This document shows, one piece after another, positions 35,840 to 44,319 of a DNA stretch of 64,000 bases. Position numbers and translations under genes: made by a program. Each line of letters opens with the position of its first letter. The stretch's first letter is position 1. The DNA comes from Tolypothrix bouteillei VB521301 (GTDB lineage: Bacteria > Cyanobacteriota > Cyanobacteriia > Cyanobacteriales > Nostocaceae). The stretch covers positions 6,826,204-6,890,203 of the forward strand of contig NZ_JHEG04000001.1 of assembly GCF_000760695.4 (NCBI RefSeq), given 5' to 3'. The notes beneath the pieces were generated by a model. The model made no database searches. It worked only from the letters and a program-made list of their open reading frames with translations, and was not told the origin of the DNA.

Positions 35840-37621
35840 ATGAAGTGCGAACAACTTTTTCATTTTTTATCCATGACACTTAAGCCTTCAGTTAAACCTA
35901 ATTTTGTACATTTAAAACCACAAATCAAGATGACACACCAGGGATTTAAAATTCCGCAATCAAAAAACTTTCACATTCGCGCTTTACCAGTAGGATTCAG
36001 TGCTTTGTTAGCAGTTACTGGTGGACTTATGCTTCTAGAAAAAGAGGTAAATGCAGGAGAAGTTCCTCAAAAAGTGAATGCGACCATGACGACAGCACAA
36101 GTCCCTGTTGGCGCAAACACTCTTTACGTTAATCCAGAAACAGGTCAAGATAGTTCTGATGCTGGGAGTTCAGAAGCAAAGGCTTACAAAACCATCACCT
36201 ATGCTCTCAAGCAAGCCAAACCAGGTACAGTTATTCAACTCGCTCCCGGTACCTACAGTCAAGAAAGTGGAGAAGTCTTTCCACTCGCCATCGGACAGGG
36301 TGTAACCCTACGCGGAGACGAATCTACTAAAGGTCAAGGAATATTAATTGTAGGTAGTGGTAATTTTATCAGTCCCACGTTTGCACGTCAGAATATAGCA
36401 ATCCTTGCCCAAAACGAGAGTGCGATCGGTGGAGTTACAGTGACCAATCCAGAAAACCGTGGTACTGGAGTTTGGATTGAAACATCCAATGCAGTAGTCA
36501 GTAACTCTACTTTTACCAACAGCGTGCGTGAGGGCGTTTTTGTTACAGGTAAAGCCAATCCAAAAATTGAAAATAACGTTTTTATTCAAAATAAAGGCAA
36601 TGGAGTTTCTGTAGCTAAATCTGCCCAAGGAGAGGTTCGCAATAACTTATTTCAGAATACCGGTTTTGGTGTTGCAGTGAGCGATTTAGCATCACCTTTA
36701 ATTACTGATAACCAGATTATTCAAAATAATGGTGGTGTCGTAGTTAACGGATCTTCTAAACCAGTACTTCGCAGTAACGTTATTCAAGATAACCGAGATC
36801 ACGGTCTAGTTGTCATTCAAAATGCACAACCAGATTTAGGAACAGCAGAAAATCCCGGTAAGAATATAATCCGTAACAACGGTCAAAAGGATATTAAAAA
36901 GTTCTTTGACGTACTTAATGCCACCACAAGCAACACGATCGTTGCCGTTGGTAATGATATTGACGTCAAGCGAATTTCTGGTAAAGTTGAGTTTGTCGCA
37001 GCCACAGTTGAAGCACCATCGAGTGGTGGTATCGCAACAACTTTCAGAGATGTGCCTGCAGGTTATTGGGCAAAAACATATATTGAAGCACTAGCCGCTA
37101 AGAATATTATTGCTGGGTTCCCCGATGGTTCGTTTAAACCCAATGAACCAGTTACTCGCGCCCAATTTGCTGCCATTATTAGTAAAGCATTTGCACCAAG
37201 CCCCAAACGTGAAACCTCTAGTTTCAATGATGTAAGCCGCAATTTTTGGGCTTACCAAGTGATTCAATCTGCGTACCAAGGTGGTTTTGTATCTGGCTAT
37301 CCTGACAAGAGTTTTAAACCAGAACAACAAATTCCGCGAGTGCAAGCACTCGTGTCCTTAGCAAGTGGGTTGGGGCTATCTGCAGATAGCCAAAATGTGT
37401 TATCTGTCTACAGTGATGCATCCCAGATTCCCAACTATGCTACAAGCTCCGTAGCAGCAGCAACTACAAAACAACTTGTGGTTAATTACCCTTCCGTAAA
37501 GCAACTCAACCCCAACCGTCAAGCAACTAGAGCAGAGGTAGCAGCTTTTGTTTACCAAGCACTCGTTAGTAGAGGTAGCCTCCAAGCAATACCTTCTCCA
37601 TATCTGGTTAGAACTCCTTAG
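35840..37621 (+). CDS. DUF1565 beta-helix protein with SLH domains
   Basis: A secreted cell-envelope protein. After a long N-terminus comes a signal-like helix (ALPVGFSALLAVTGGLMLL, ~48-67). A DUF1565/right-handed beta-helix region follows (~90-340: TLYVNPETGQDSS, YKTITYALKQAKPGTVIQLA, then repeated N.F..N...GV turns). Three SLH segments end the protein (~395-585: FRDVPAGYWAKTYIEALAAK, GFPDGSFKPNEPVTRAQFAA, GYPDKSFKPEQQIPRVQALV). The helix may bind polysaccharide; SLH anchors it. ATG 35840 lies within repeat DNA, so the true start may be 35873 (MTLKPSV) or 35930 (MTHQGFK). A perfect 13-bp hairpin terminator follows. Confidence 0.85.
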   Translation: MKCEQLFHFLSMTLKPSVKPNFVHLKPQIKMTHQGFKIPQSKNFHIRALPVGFSALLAVTGGLMLLEKEVNAGEVPQKVNATMTTAQVPVGANTLYVNPETGQDSSDAGSSEAKAYKTITYALKQAKPGTVIQLAPGTYSQESGEVFPLAIGQGVTLRGDESTKGQGILIVGSGNFISPTFARQNIAILAQNESAIGGVTVTNPENRGTGVWIETSNAVVSNSTFTNSVREGVFVTGKANPKIENNVFIQNKGNGVSVAKSAQGEVRNNLFQNTGFGVAVSDLASPLITDNQIIQNNGGVVVNGSSKPVLRSNVIQDNRDHGLVVIQNAQPDLGTAENPGKNIIRNNGQKDIKKFFDVLNATTSNTIVAVGNDIDVKRISGKVEFVAATVEAPSSGGIATTFRDVPAGYWAKTYIEALAAKNIIAGFPDGSFKPNEPVTRAQFAAIISKAFAPSPKRETSSFNDVSRNFWAYQVIQSAYQGGFVSGYPDKSFKPEQQIPRVQALVSLASGLGLSADSQNVLSVYSDASQIPNYATSSVAAATTKQLVVNYPSVKQLNPNRQATRAEVAAFVYQALVSRGSLQAIPSPYLVRTP

Positions 37622-37669
37622 GAAAGGTTAACGAGCGGTAGCGAACTACTAACTACCTACCAACTTAAA

Positions 37670-37706
37670 AAGTGCCAGAACTAGCAGTTTGTCAGTTCTG
37701 GCACTT
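37670..37706 (+). terminator. Strong hairpin after the beta-helix/SLH gene
   Basis: AAGTGCCAGAACT (37670-37682) pairs perfectly with AGTTCTGGCACTT (37694-37706), with an 11-base loop. Only a weak T-rich tail (GGTGTTTGTTATGTTTTC) follows. Confidence 0.7.
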
Positions 37707-38000
37707 GGTGTTTGTTATGTTTTCTTAAAAACAGGGTCTTTAAAACTTTGATTGACCCCTTTGTGACTGTCTGTTTATATTCAGGGTCTTTATATAGGCT
37801 GACCCCGTTTAATTAAATACTAGTGTCTCAGAATTTTTTCGATTTCCAGATTTCCTAATATTTTTTTAATTATTTCTGTCTTTTTATTGTCTAATGTATA
37901 TAATTGTTAAGCCCTATGTGAAATAGTTTATATACGTCAAGACCCAAAAAGAGGAAAAAAGGTCAAAACTTAATACTCATAATGGTTATAAAGTGTACCC
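37707..38000. other. A/T-rich spacer with duplicated CAGGGTCTTTA
   Basis: CAGGGTCTTTA occurs twice (near 37731 and 37781), each followed by a GACCCC, giving two GGGTC/GACCC pairs. No ORF or RNA gene was recognised. Confidence 0.35.
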
Positions 38001-38264
38001 CTACTTTTGACGGCGTTGTTCCCAGCGCCAAAGAAAAAACATCAAGGTAACTATTCCTATTTGAAGTGCTAAATTAGGCAAAGCGCTTTCAACATCCCGT
38101 CCAGCTAATAACTGTGCTAGAAAGACGAACATACCAATAAAACCAGAAGCAGCACAAGCAGTGTAAATAAACATTCGCAACCCTCGGTAGGGCGCTGCAG
38201 CTTCTGCTTTTAGGCGGGCGTATTGCTCGGCTTTCATGCGATTTTTACTATTGGGGTCTACCAT
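38001..38264 (-). CDS. DUF3493 family small membrane protein
   Basis: An 87-residue protein with a basic N-terminal region (RMKAEQYARLKAEAAAPYRG) and two membrane helices (FIYTACAASGFIGMFVFLAQ and LALQIGIVTLMFFLWRW), then a basic end (EQRRQK). This matches DUF3493, which in plants occurs in the LPA3-type photosystem II assembly factor. A role in thylakoid assembly is an inference. It is divergent from tRNA-Thr. Confidence 0.85.
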   Translation of the reverse strand: MVDPNSKNRMKAEQYARLKAEAAAPYRGLRMFIYTACAASGFIGMFVFLAQLLAGRDVESALPNLALQIGIVTLMFFLWRWEQRRQK

Positions 38265-38298
38265 GATGTAAATACTGTTATAATCTTGTATTATGTAC

Positions 38299-38370
38299 GC
38301 CGATGTGGCTCAGCGGTAGAGCAGCTGATTCGTAATCAGCAGGTCACGGGTTCAAATCCCGTCATCGGCT
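38299..38370 (+). tRNA. tRNA-Thr (CGT anticodon)
   Basis: A complete cloverleaf: acceptor GCCGATG/CATCGGC, D-arm GCTC..GCGGTAGAGC, anticodon stem CTGAT/ATCAG with loop TTCGTAA (anticodon CGT at 38331-38333, reading ACG), T-arm ACGGG TTCAAAT CCCGT, discriminator T. No encoded CCA. Confidence 0.95.
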
Positions 38371-38402
38371 TTAGGGGCCGCTAAATTCCCAACTTATTTA
38401 AG

Positions 38403-38447
38403 GATACAGCCAGTCAACGAGTGTGGATATCGTTGACTGGCTGTATC
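38403..38447. repeat. Perfect 18-bp inverted repeat between tRNA-Thr and the PhoD relic
   Basis: GATACAGCCAGTCAACGA (38403-38420) and its exact complement (38430-38447) are separated by 9 bases. The right arm runs into the first codons of the relic. It could terminate the tRNA transcript, though no T tract follows. Confidence 0.8.
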
Positions 38448-38685
38448 TATTTCCTCTGATTTTCCCGAAGTCTTTATTCCCTCAGTTGCAGCCGCTTTAT
38501 CAGACAACCCTCACACTAAATTCTTTGATGGTAAAAACCGAGGCTACGTTCGTTGTTCCCTCACACAAAATACTTGGCAAGCAGACTACCGGGTTGTTTC
38601 TACAATTCGAGAACAAAATACAACAATTAGTACCTTAACAACTTTTGTTGTTCAGAACGGGCAATTAGGGGCTGAACGTGCTTAA
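38437..38685 (+). pseudogene. Relic: C-terminal end of a PhoD-type alkaline phosphatase
   Basis: In the frame ending with TAA 38683-38685 the translation reads SDFPEVFIPSVAAALSDNPH, TKFFDGKNRGYVRCSLTQNT, WQADYRVVSTIREQN and TFVVQNGQLGAERA. This resembles the C-terminus of PhoD-family phosphodiesterase/alkaline phosphatases. There is no start codon, the frame is closed upstream by TGA 38434-38436, and the catalytic ~450 residues are missing. It is the end of a deleted gene, directly behind tRNA-Thr. Confidence 0.7.
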
Positions 38686-38702
38686 AGTCTTCATTTGGAG
38701 CT

Positions 38703-38719
38703 GGTGGGCATTGCCCACC
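38703..38719. terminator. GGTGGGCA/TGCCCACC hairpin after the GGDEF gene
   Basis: An 8-bp perfect stem with a one-base loop as written (38703-38710/38712-38719) lies 8 bases beyond the minus-strand GGDEF stop. A similar GGTGGG/CCCACC hairpin follows radA, so this may be a dispersed palindrome used as terminator. Confidence 0.5.
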
Positions 38720-38726
38720 CAACCGC

Positions 38727-39821
38727 TCAATGATTTAACTGCTTGAGAATTATGCGATTGCGCCCCTCTGCTTTTGCTTGGTAAAGAGCCTTATCTGCTA
38801 CCATAATTAAGGTTGTTGGAGACACTTCAAACTTGGGAACAGTCATGGCTACTCCTACACTTAGGGTAATGAAGTGGCTGACTGTGGATTCAAGGTGCTC
38901 AATTTCAAGTTCTCTAACACCTGCTTGCATGGCAGCAGCAACGTGAACTGCACGAGTTACATGGGTGTTAGGCATAATCACGGCAAATTCTTCACCACCG
39001 TAACGCGCTACCAAATCCTGATTTTTCTCAACTGTACGACTTAGGACATTTGCAACTTTTTGCAAACAAATGTCTCCAGCAATGTGACCGTACTTATCGT
39101 TGTAAAGTTTAAAATAATCTATATCACACAATATCAAAGATAACGGCAATTGTTCCTCTACCGAGTTCAACCACTGAGCGTTTAAATATTGGTCAAAACG
39201 ACGGCGATTTGCAACTCCAGTTAACCCATCAACATTAGCAAGTTCTTGTAAAGCTTGGGTCACTGCCTCTAACTGTTTGTAAAGTTGTGCTTGTTGTAAC
39301 AGCCTTTTAACTCGTTGGCGCAGCACTGCCCAATTAATTGGTTTGGTTACATAATCGCTTGCTCCTGCCTCAAAAGCCCGGTCTACTGATTCCGAATCTT
39401 CTAAACCTGTAATCATTAAAATAGGAATGCGATCGCACAATCTTGAAATCGTACTATTCCCAAAAGAGAATCCTGGCATAGAATGAACAAGACTCGAAGC
39501 AAAAAGAGTTCTGGACAACTGAGTTAATTGCTTGCAACAACTAAAGCCATCCATCACTGGCATAACAGCATCTAACAAAATGAGGTCTGGTTTGACGGCT
39601 GTGAATGTCTCCAGACACTGTTTGCCGTTAGAAACATCGACCACACGATAGCCTTCTGTTTCCATCACTTCACGTAACAGCATCCGAATGGTCTTATCAT
39701 CGTCAGCAACAAGAATCAAAGGGGGGTCGTTGGAGATAGAAAATTGGCTTATGCCCGACATGAGTTGCATTCCATAAAGCATTTTATAAAATAGACAACA
39801 CGGTTGTGGCAGGATGGTCAT
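38727..39821 (-). CDS. Response regulator with GGDEF domain (diguanylate cyclase)
   Basis: A REC-GGDEF protein that makes cyclic di-GMP when phosphorylated. The receiver (~35-185) has VADDDKT, phospho-acceptor Asp in LILLDAVMPVMDGF, MITGLED and YVTKPINW; it contains a ~30-residue variable insert (SRTLFASSLVHSMPGFSFGN) before IPILMITG. GGDEF domain (~200-360): DGLTGVANRRRFD, LCDIDYFKLYNDKYGH, active-site GGEEF. The usual inhibitory I-site RxxD five residues upstream reads KNQD, so product inhibition may be reduced. The start is probably the Met near residue 18 or 21 (MSGISQFS). The cognate kinase is unknown. Confidence 0.9.
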   Translation of the reverse strand: MTILPQPCCLFYKMLYGMQLMSGISQFSISNDPPLILVADDDKTIRMLLREVMETEGYRVVDVSNGKQCLETFTAVKPDLILLDAVMPVMDGFSCCKQLTQLSRTLFASSLVHSMPGFSFGNSTISRLCDRIPILMITGLEDSESVDRAFEAGASDYVTKPINWAVLRQRVKRLLQQAQLYKQLEAVTQALQELANVDGLTGVANRRRFDQYLNAQWLNSVEEQLPLSLILCDIDYFKLYNDKYGHIAGDICLQKVANVLSRTVEKNQDLVARYGGEEFAVIMPNTHVTRAVHVAAAMQAGVRELEIEHLESTVSHFITLSVGVAMTVPKFEVSPTTLIMVADKALYQAKAEGRNRIILKQLNH

Positions 39822-40007
39822 TACACTCTACCGCTCCACCGTGCTTTGACTGGCAAACTGAAGATGCTTCTTTTATAATTCCCATACTCTGATGTCCAAT
39901 TACTAAGCTCTCAAGCTTTTATTTTCCCGTAATGGACTAGTCAGGATATTCGCGAGAGGATGCCTGCAGAATGTAAAATTACAGTAAACCTTACAACATT
40001 AGCTTAT

Positions 40008-40268
40008 ATGCCAGACTCATTAATGTATAGTCAAGATTATTTTGTGGTTTTAGAAACAAATCAACCAGAGCAATTTTTGACTGCGCTAGAATTACTTGAA
40101 AAGCTAAAAAATGTTTTACACAATATTAAAATTGAAGATTTAACGCCCGATCTGCGAGCCTTAAATTCATCTGAAGAGCGGGCAAAATATTTAATAGATA
40201 CAAGCTGTGAACTAGATGTTGGGCAAGGTCAATACTTACAATGGTATGCTGTTAGATTGGAAAAATGA
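40008..40268 (+). CDS. CRR7-like NDH complex assembly protein
   Basis: A small soluble protein resembling plant CHLORORESPIRATORY REDUCTION 7, needed for assembly or stability of the chloroplast NDH-1 complex. Seen: YFVVLETNQPEQFLTALELL, LTPDLRALNSSEERAKYLID and the diagnostic end SCELDVGQGQYLQWYAVRLE. ATG 40008 (MPDSLMYSQDYFVV) gives 86 residues as in other cyanobacteria; ATG 39960 would add 16 residues without family character. It ends 8 bases before a perfect 42-base palindrome. Confidence 0.8.
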   Translation: MPDSLMYSQDYFVVLETNQPEQFLTALELLEKLKNVLHNIKIEDLTPDLRALNSSEERAKYLIDTSCELDVGQGQYLQWYAVRLEK

Positions 40269-40276
40269 TTTTTGAG

Positions 40277-40318
40277 AGTTGATAGTAGTTAGTTGTTAAC
40301 AACTAACTACTATCAACT
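40277..40318. repeat. Perfect 42-base palindrome between convergent genes
   Basis: The 21-base arms (AGTTGATAGTAGTTAGTTGT plus T, and complement) meet at 40297/40298 without a spacer. It uses the ACTAACC repeat vocabulary and lies between two convergent stop codons, so it may act as a bidirectional terminator. Confidence 0.85.
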
Positions 40319-40323
40319 AACCA

Positions 40324-40875
40324 CTAACCCTTTGAATTGACAACTAAAGACAACTCAATTTGATTTGAATCTGGTTGTGTGACTGTAACTTCCACACCAG
40401 GGCCAAAATAATTGGTCATTTTTTCCTGCTTTTTTTGCCAGATATCAATTGGCACCGAAGGTGAATTAAATTCCAAAATGAGGGCATAAGCTCCATTAAT
40501 TTCTGTTTCTCTCAGTCCTGATATTTCCGGTCTATCTTCATCTGAAGAACCAAGACCCAAAAATTCTAAAGATTTATCGAAATGAGCATCTTGACCGTAG
40601 CAATATCGAGTCAAGTCTTTGCGAATTTTAGTTTGAGTAGAAGTGGCTTGTTGCTCTCGTAATGCCAATACTTCTGGTGTTGTCGGTTGACTAAAAGGCA
40701 CAGGTGAAATTTCGTTAGCTTTGAGAGCTAGTCCTCCTAAAAGAAGAGGAATCCCATAAAAAAAGCCGACTAGATTGAGTGTGGCATTGTCTGCGGCATA
40801 AGCCACAAAGCCGATTATTGTTAAAACCCCACCGACAGTTAACCCAAGCGTTCCCAAAGAAAATTGGCGTAACAT
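40324..40875 (-). CDS. DUF2854 family membrane protein
   Basis: A protein of 183 residues from ATG at 40875 (MLRQFSLGTLGLTVGGVL); the ATG at 40893 would add six residues. It has two N-terminal membrane helices (LGLTVGGVLTIIGFVAYAAD and LNLVGFFYGIPLLLGGLALK), then a soluble domain with TRYCYGQDAHFDKSLEFLGL and GAYALILEFNSPSVPIDIW. This fits DUF2854, a family of cyanobacteria and plastids with no function that I can state. The last codons lie next to the palindrome. Confidence 0.83.
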   Translation of the reverse strand: MLRQFSLGTLGLTVGGVLTIIGFVAYAADNATLNLVGFFYGIPLLLGGLALKANEISPVPFSQPTTPEVLALREQQATSTQTKIRKDLTRYCYGQDAHFDKSLEFLGLGSSDEDRPEISGLRETEINGAYALILEFNSPSVPIDIWQKKQEKMTNYFGPGVEVTVTQPDSNQIELSLVVNSKG

Positions 40876-41078
40876 GATTTCCGTATAGTACAAATTCCTA
40901 GTATTTCTTTTGTACTACTATTTAGTCGCTATTCACAAGCAAAATAACTATAAAATCTCACGCAATGACCCAAGATGTTTTGCCTGAGTCTGGGAAACCT
41001 TCATGAGATGGTTTAAAAGTTTGCGTTTTTACGCTAAGTTTAAAAGTAAGAATATTGTTTTAAGATAAAAATACAACG

Positions 41079-41261
41079 ATGGATGCACAAACACTTAAAG
41101 AAAGGGTAGCCCTAGTCAGCGCTAAACGCGAGTATCTGCTAAATCTTTTGGAAAAACCCAATCTGGGAACTTTAAGAGTAGATGTCAATCAAGCGCTAGA
41201 AGAAATGGATGATCTAATTGATGAGTTTAGACGCACGTTTCCCGATACAGAAATAATTTGA
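41079..41261 (+). CDS. Small conserved helical protein (60 aa)
   Basis: A 60-residue acidic protein predicted as two helices (LKERVALVSAKREYLLNLLE and VDVNQALEEMDDLIDEFRRT). The ATG follows an A/T-rich leader without a clear ribosome-binding site. Composition and codon use look genuine and I associate it with other filamentous cyanobacteria, but no function is known to me. Confidence 0.6.
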   Translation: MDAQTLKERVALVSAKREYLLNLLEKPNLGTLRVDVNQALEEMDDLIDEFRRTFPDTEII

Positions 41262-41404
41262 GGACTGTAGGTCGCCAAAAGCAAATTCGGCGTCAATAGG
41301 AATTGTCAAGCTGCAATTCTACTGACGCACTCAAGTAATAACATTTTGTTCTAACCCAAGTCCAATTGAGTTGCCGATCTCCCAAGTTACGCATACGGCA
41401 TCAT

Positions 41405-41821
41405 TTAACCGGCTACTGAGTGGTTTTCAGATTTCATACCTAATTGTCTTACTAAAGCAATCAATTCTGTTGTAGGTACGTCTTTTTTACAGAAAGCATC
41501 CAGGCTACCAATTTCTTTGGTATCTTGAAGCTTGACATCCTCAACAGAGGAGTAAGCAATGATTTGGGTATTTGGGGCAATAGCTTTAATCTGACGAGAT
41601 GCATCCCAACCATCCATAATTGGCATTTGTAAATCTAGAACGATCACATCCGGGTGAGTACGTTCAACCAATTCTATGGCTTCTTGACCATTGCTAGCTA
41701 AACCCACTACTTGGATATTTTCTTGGCAAGAAAACGCTAATTTCAAGGTTAAGCGAGTTAATTCGTGGTCATCGACCACGATAACTCTTAAGGTAGAAGA
41801 CTCACAGGACAACATTAACAT
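41405..41821 (-). CDS. Receiver-only response regulator
   Basis: A 138-residue CheY-like protein with a NarL-type receiver: VIVVDDHELTRLTL acidic pocket, phospho-acceptor Asp63 in VIVLDLQMPIMDGW, Ser in IIAYSSVED, Lys in FCKKDVPTTEL. There is no output domain, so it probably acts in a phosphorelay or by protein binding. The histidine kinase fusion at 44320-47184 is close, on the same strand and two genes upstream, but pairing is only a guess. Confidence 0.88.
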   Translation of the reverse strand: MLMLSCESSTLRVIVVDDHELTRLTLKLAFSCQENIQVVGLASNGQEAIELVERTHPDVIVLDLQMPIMDGWDASRQIKAIAPNTQIIAYSSVEDVKLQDTKEIGSLDAFCKKDVPTTELIALVRQLGMKSENHSVAG

Positions 41822-41997
41822 CCTACGGAACTAGAGATAATATTAGGATAACTTTTATAGTTTATGAGAACAGGCGGCTGAACTCACTCTATCCAATGGT
41901 TGAATAATTTCTCAGTTCCAATGATATGTATAGTAATATCTCAAAAAAGAGAGTTCTACCGGGAACAATAAGCAGTTAACTATCAAAATATTGTGAG

Positions 41998-44214
41998 CTA
42001 ATTGTCAAGTTGGGATGAAATTTTCTTCGTATTCGTACTTACAGTATTTGGAGTACTTGCGTTGATGCTTGAAGCCATATTCATAAGAATTTTTTGCGAA
42101 CTAGCATCCGGACAATCTTCAGCAGGGTGTCTTTGGATATAGCTACCATCTTGTTGTAATTCCCAAGCTTGACGATTATCTGCAAGCATAATTCCCAAAA
42201 TTTCCTGCAAATCTTTAGCAATATCTGGATCTAAGATAGGAGTAATGACTTCTACTCTGCGGTCTAAGTTACGAGGCATCCAGTCGGCACTACCAATATA
42301 AATCTCTTCCTGTCCATTATTGTAGAAATAATATACGCGAGAGTGTTCGAGAAAACGGCCTACAATACTGATTACGCGAATATTTTCACTAATATCTTTC
42401 AAACCAGGACGCAAACAGCACATACCTCTGACAATTAAGTCAATTTGTACGCCTGCACGAGATGCTTGGTATAATACCGAAATGATTTCAGGATCGACAA
42501 GAGAGTTCATCTTAGCAACAATGCGCCCGCTCAGACCGTTCTGAACGTTTTCAATTTCTCGATGAACCAAAGAAATAAAGCGATCGCGCATATTCACGGG
42601 AGCCACCAACAGCAGTCGGTAAGACTTTTGCCGAGAGTATCCTGTCAAAAAATTAAAAACATCTGTAACATCAGCGCCTAAATCCTCATTACAGCTAAAT
42701 AATCCCAAGTCTGTATACAGTCGTGCTGTTTTTGGATTATAGTTACCAGTTCCAATATGTACGTAGCGACGAATGCGATCTTGTTCGCGCCGCACGACCA
42801 TAACAGTTTTGCAGTGAGTCTTCAAACCTACCAAACCATAAACAACGTGAACTCCAACACTTTCCAGACGCTTTGCCCACTTAATATTGTTCTCTTCATC
42901 AAATCGCGCCTTAAGTTCTACCAGTACAGAAACTTGCTTGCCATTTTCAGCAGCAGCAATTAAGGCATTGAGGATAGGCGAGTCAAAAGATGTCCGATAG
43001 AGAGTCATCTTAATTGCCAACACATTGGGGTCATATGCCGCACTAGTAATAAACCGCACAACGGTTGATGAAAAGGATTGATATGGATGATGTACGAGCA
43101 AATCCTTTTCTTGAATAACTGAAAAAAAATCTTTTCCTTCCTCTAGTTCTCGCAGGTTGGAGTTTATAATTGGCTCCTTAATCCGTTGCAAGCGGAGAGG
43201 AACTACAGACTTCCACGGTAAATCTTTCAGTTCTGGGACTGGGATTGACATAAAGAACATTAAATCTTTTAGCCCCATCAAACCGTCAACTTGATAGACA
43301 TCGTTTTCCGTTAATTCCAAATCCTCTAGCAATCTTTTTCTGACTGATTCAGGAGTCTGAGAGTGTATTTCTAACCTTAAAGGAGAACCCCCAACACGTC
43401 GCTTTCTCAGCTCGTGTTCAATGGCAAGTAATAAATCATCAGCTTCATCTTCTTCCAATTCCAAATCTGCATCACGAGTGATGCGAAACATATGATATTC
43501 CTGAATGTTCATTCCAGGAAATAAAGACTCTAAATTGTGAGCAATTGCTTGTTCTAGGGGTACACCAGTCCAAATAGCAGGTTTTTCTGAATCTTGAACT
43601 CCCAATTCAAGTGGCAAAGGCAAAAATCTCGGTAAAACAGTAGGGACTTTAACTCTAGCAAACAACTCCTCTTCTGTTTCCGGATTTTTAAGCACAACAG
43701 CCAGATTGAGGCTGAGATTGGAGATATAAGGGAAAGGATGACTCGGATCGACAGCCAAAGGAGTGACAACGGGAAAAATTTGTTCTTCGTAGTACTTGTC
43801 TAAATAATTTTTTTGCCTTTCCGAGAGATTTATGTAATCTAAAATATGGATTCCGTGTTCGACCAACTGGGGTCGCAAGCTTTTTTCAAAATGTTCGTGT
43901 TGCTGAGCAATTAATGGACGTAAAGCCATACTAATCTCCTCAAGCTGCTGTTGAGGTGTACGACCATCAAAAGTCACCAAGCTAATTTTTGCCTCTACTT
44001 GTTCCTTAAGTGCAGCAACGCGCACCATAAAGAACTCATCCAAATTAGAGCTAAAGATTGCCAGAAACTTTAGACGTTCTATAAGAGGCGTGCGTGGGTC
44101 ACAGGCTTCATGTAACACCCTTTTATTAAACTCCAGCCAGCTTAACTCCCGGTTAAGGTAGTATTGTGAATCTCTGAGATTGATTTGATGAGCGGTCTTC
44201 TTAGATTTTGCCAT
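41998..44214 (-). CDS. ppk1: Polyphosphate kinase 1
   Basis: PPK1 polymerises the gamma phosphate of ATP into inorganic polyphosphate, reversibly. 738 residues, normal length. The N domain starts YYLNRELSWLEFNKRVLHEA; the head domain and two PLD-like C-terminal domains follow. Conserved catalytic segments are ALIAAAENGKQVSVLVELKA, the phospho-acceptor His region YVHIGTGNYNPKTARLYTDL, and the second PLD-like site HSRVYYFYNNGQEEIYIGSA. The tail (~700-738) is Ser/Thr/Asn-rich and variable. It is separated from the kinase fusion upstream by 105 bases and may be co-transcribed with it. Confidence 0.97.
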   Translation of the reverse strand: MAKSKKTAHQINLRDSQYYLNRELSWLEFNKRVLHEACDPRTPLIERLKFLAIFSSNLDEFFMVRVAALKEQVEAKISLVTFDGRTPQQQLEEISMALRPLIAQQHEHFEKSLRPQLVEHGIHILDYINLSERQKNYLDKYYEEQIFPVVTPLAVDPSHPFPYISNLSLNLAVVLKNPETEEELFARVKVPTVLPRFLPLPLELGVQDSEKPAIWTGVPLEQAIAHNLESLFPGMNIQEYHMFRITRDADLELEEDEADDLLLAIEHELRKRRVGGSPLRLEIHSQTPESVRKRLLEDLELTENDVYQVDGLMGLKDLMFFMSIPVPELKDLPWKSVVPLRLQRIKEPIINSNLRELEEGKDFFSVIQEKDLLVHHPYQSFSSTVVRFITSAAYDPNVLAIKMTLYRTSFDSPILNALIAAAENGKQVSVLVELKARFDEENNIKWAKRLESVGVHVVYGLVGLKTHCKTVMVVRREQDRIRRYVHIGTGNYNPKTARLYTDLGLFSCNEDLGADVTDVFNFLTGYSRQKSYRLLLVAPVNMRDRFISLVHREIENVQNGLSGRIVAKMNSLVDPEIISVLYQASRAGVQIDLIVRGMCCLRPGLKDISENIRVISIVGRFLEHSRVYYFYNNGQEEIYIGSADWMPRNLDRRVEVITPILDPDIAKDLQEILGIMLADNRQAWELQQDGSYIQRHPAEDCPDASSQKILMNMASSINASTPNTVSTNTKKISSQLDN

Positions 44215-44319
44215 AATGACCTAGTACCACGTAGTATATCCAAGTTAGGAGCCTGGATATTAAACAATAGTAGAGGAAAAGCGGTAATCTCTTCTATCTA
44301 GCGGTCAAGAAAAAACACA

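Noticed and set aside
35663..35863. Minus-strand frame LHTSSFILRPF at the beta-helix gene start
   Set aside because: This is the usual translation of GATGAAGTATGAAG-type repeats in cyanobacteria, not a gene.
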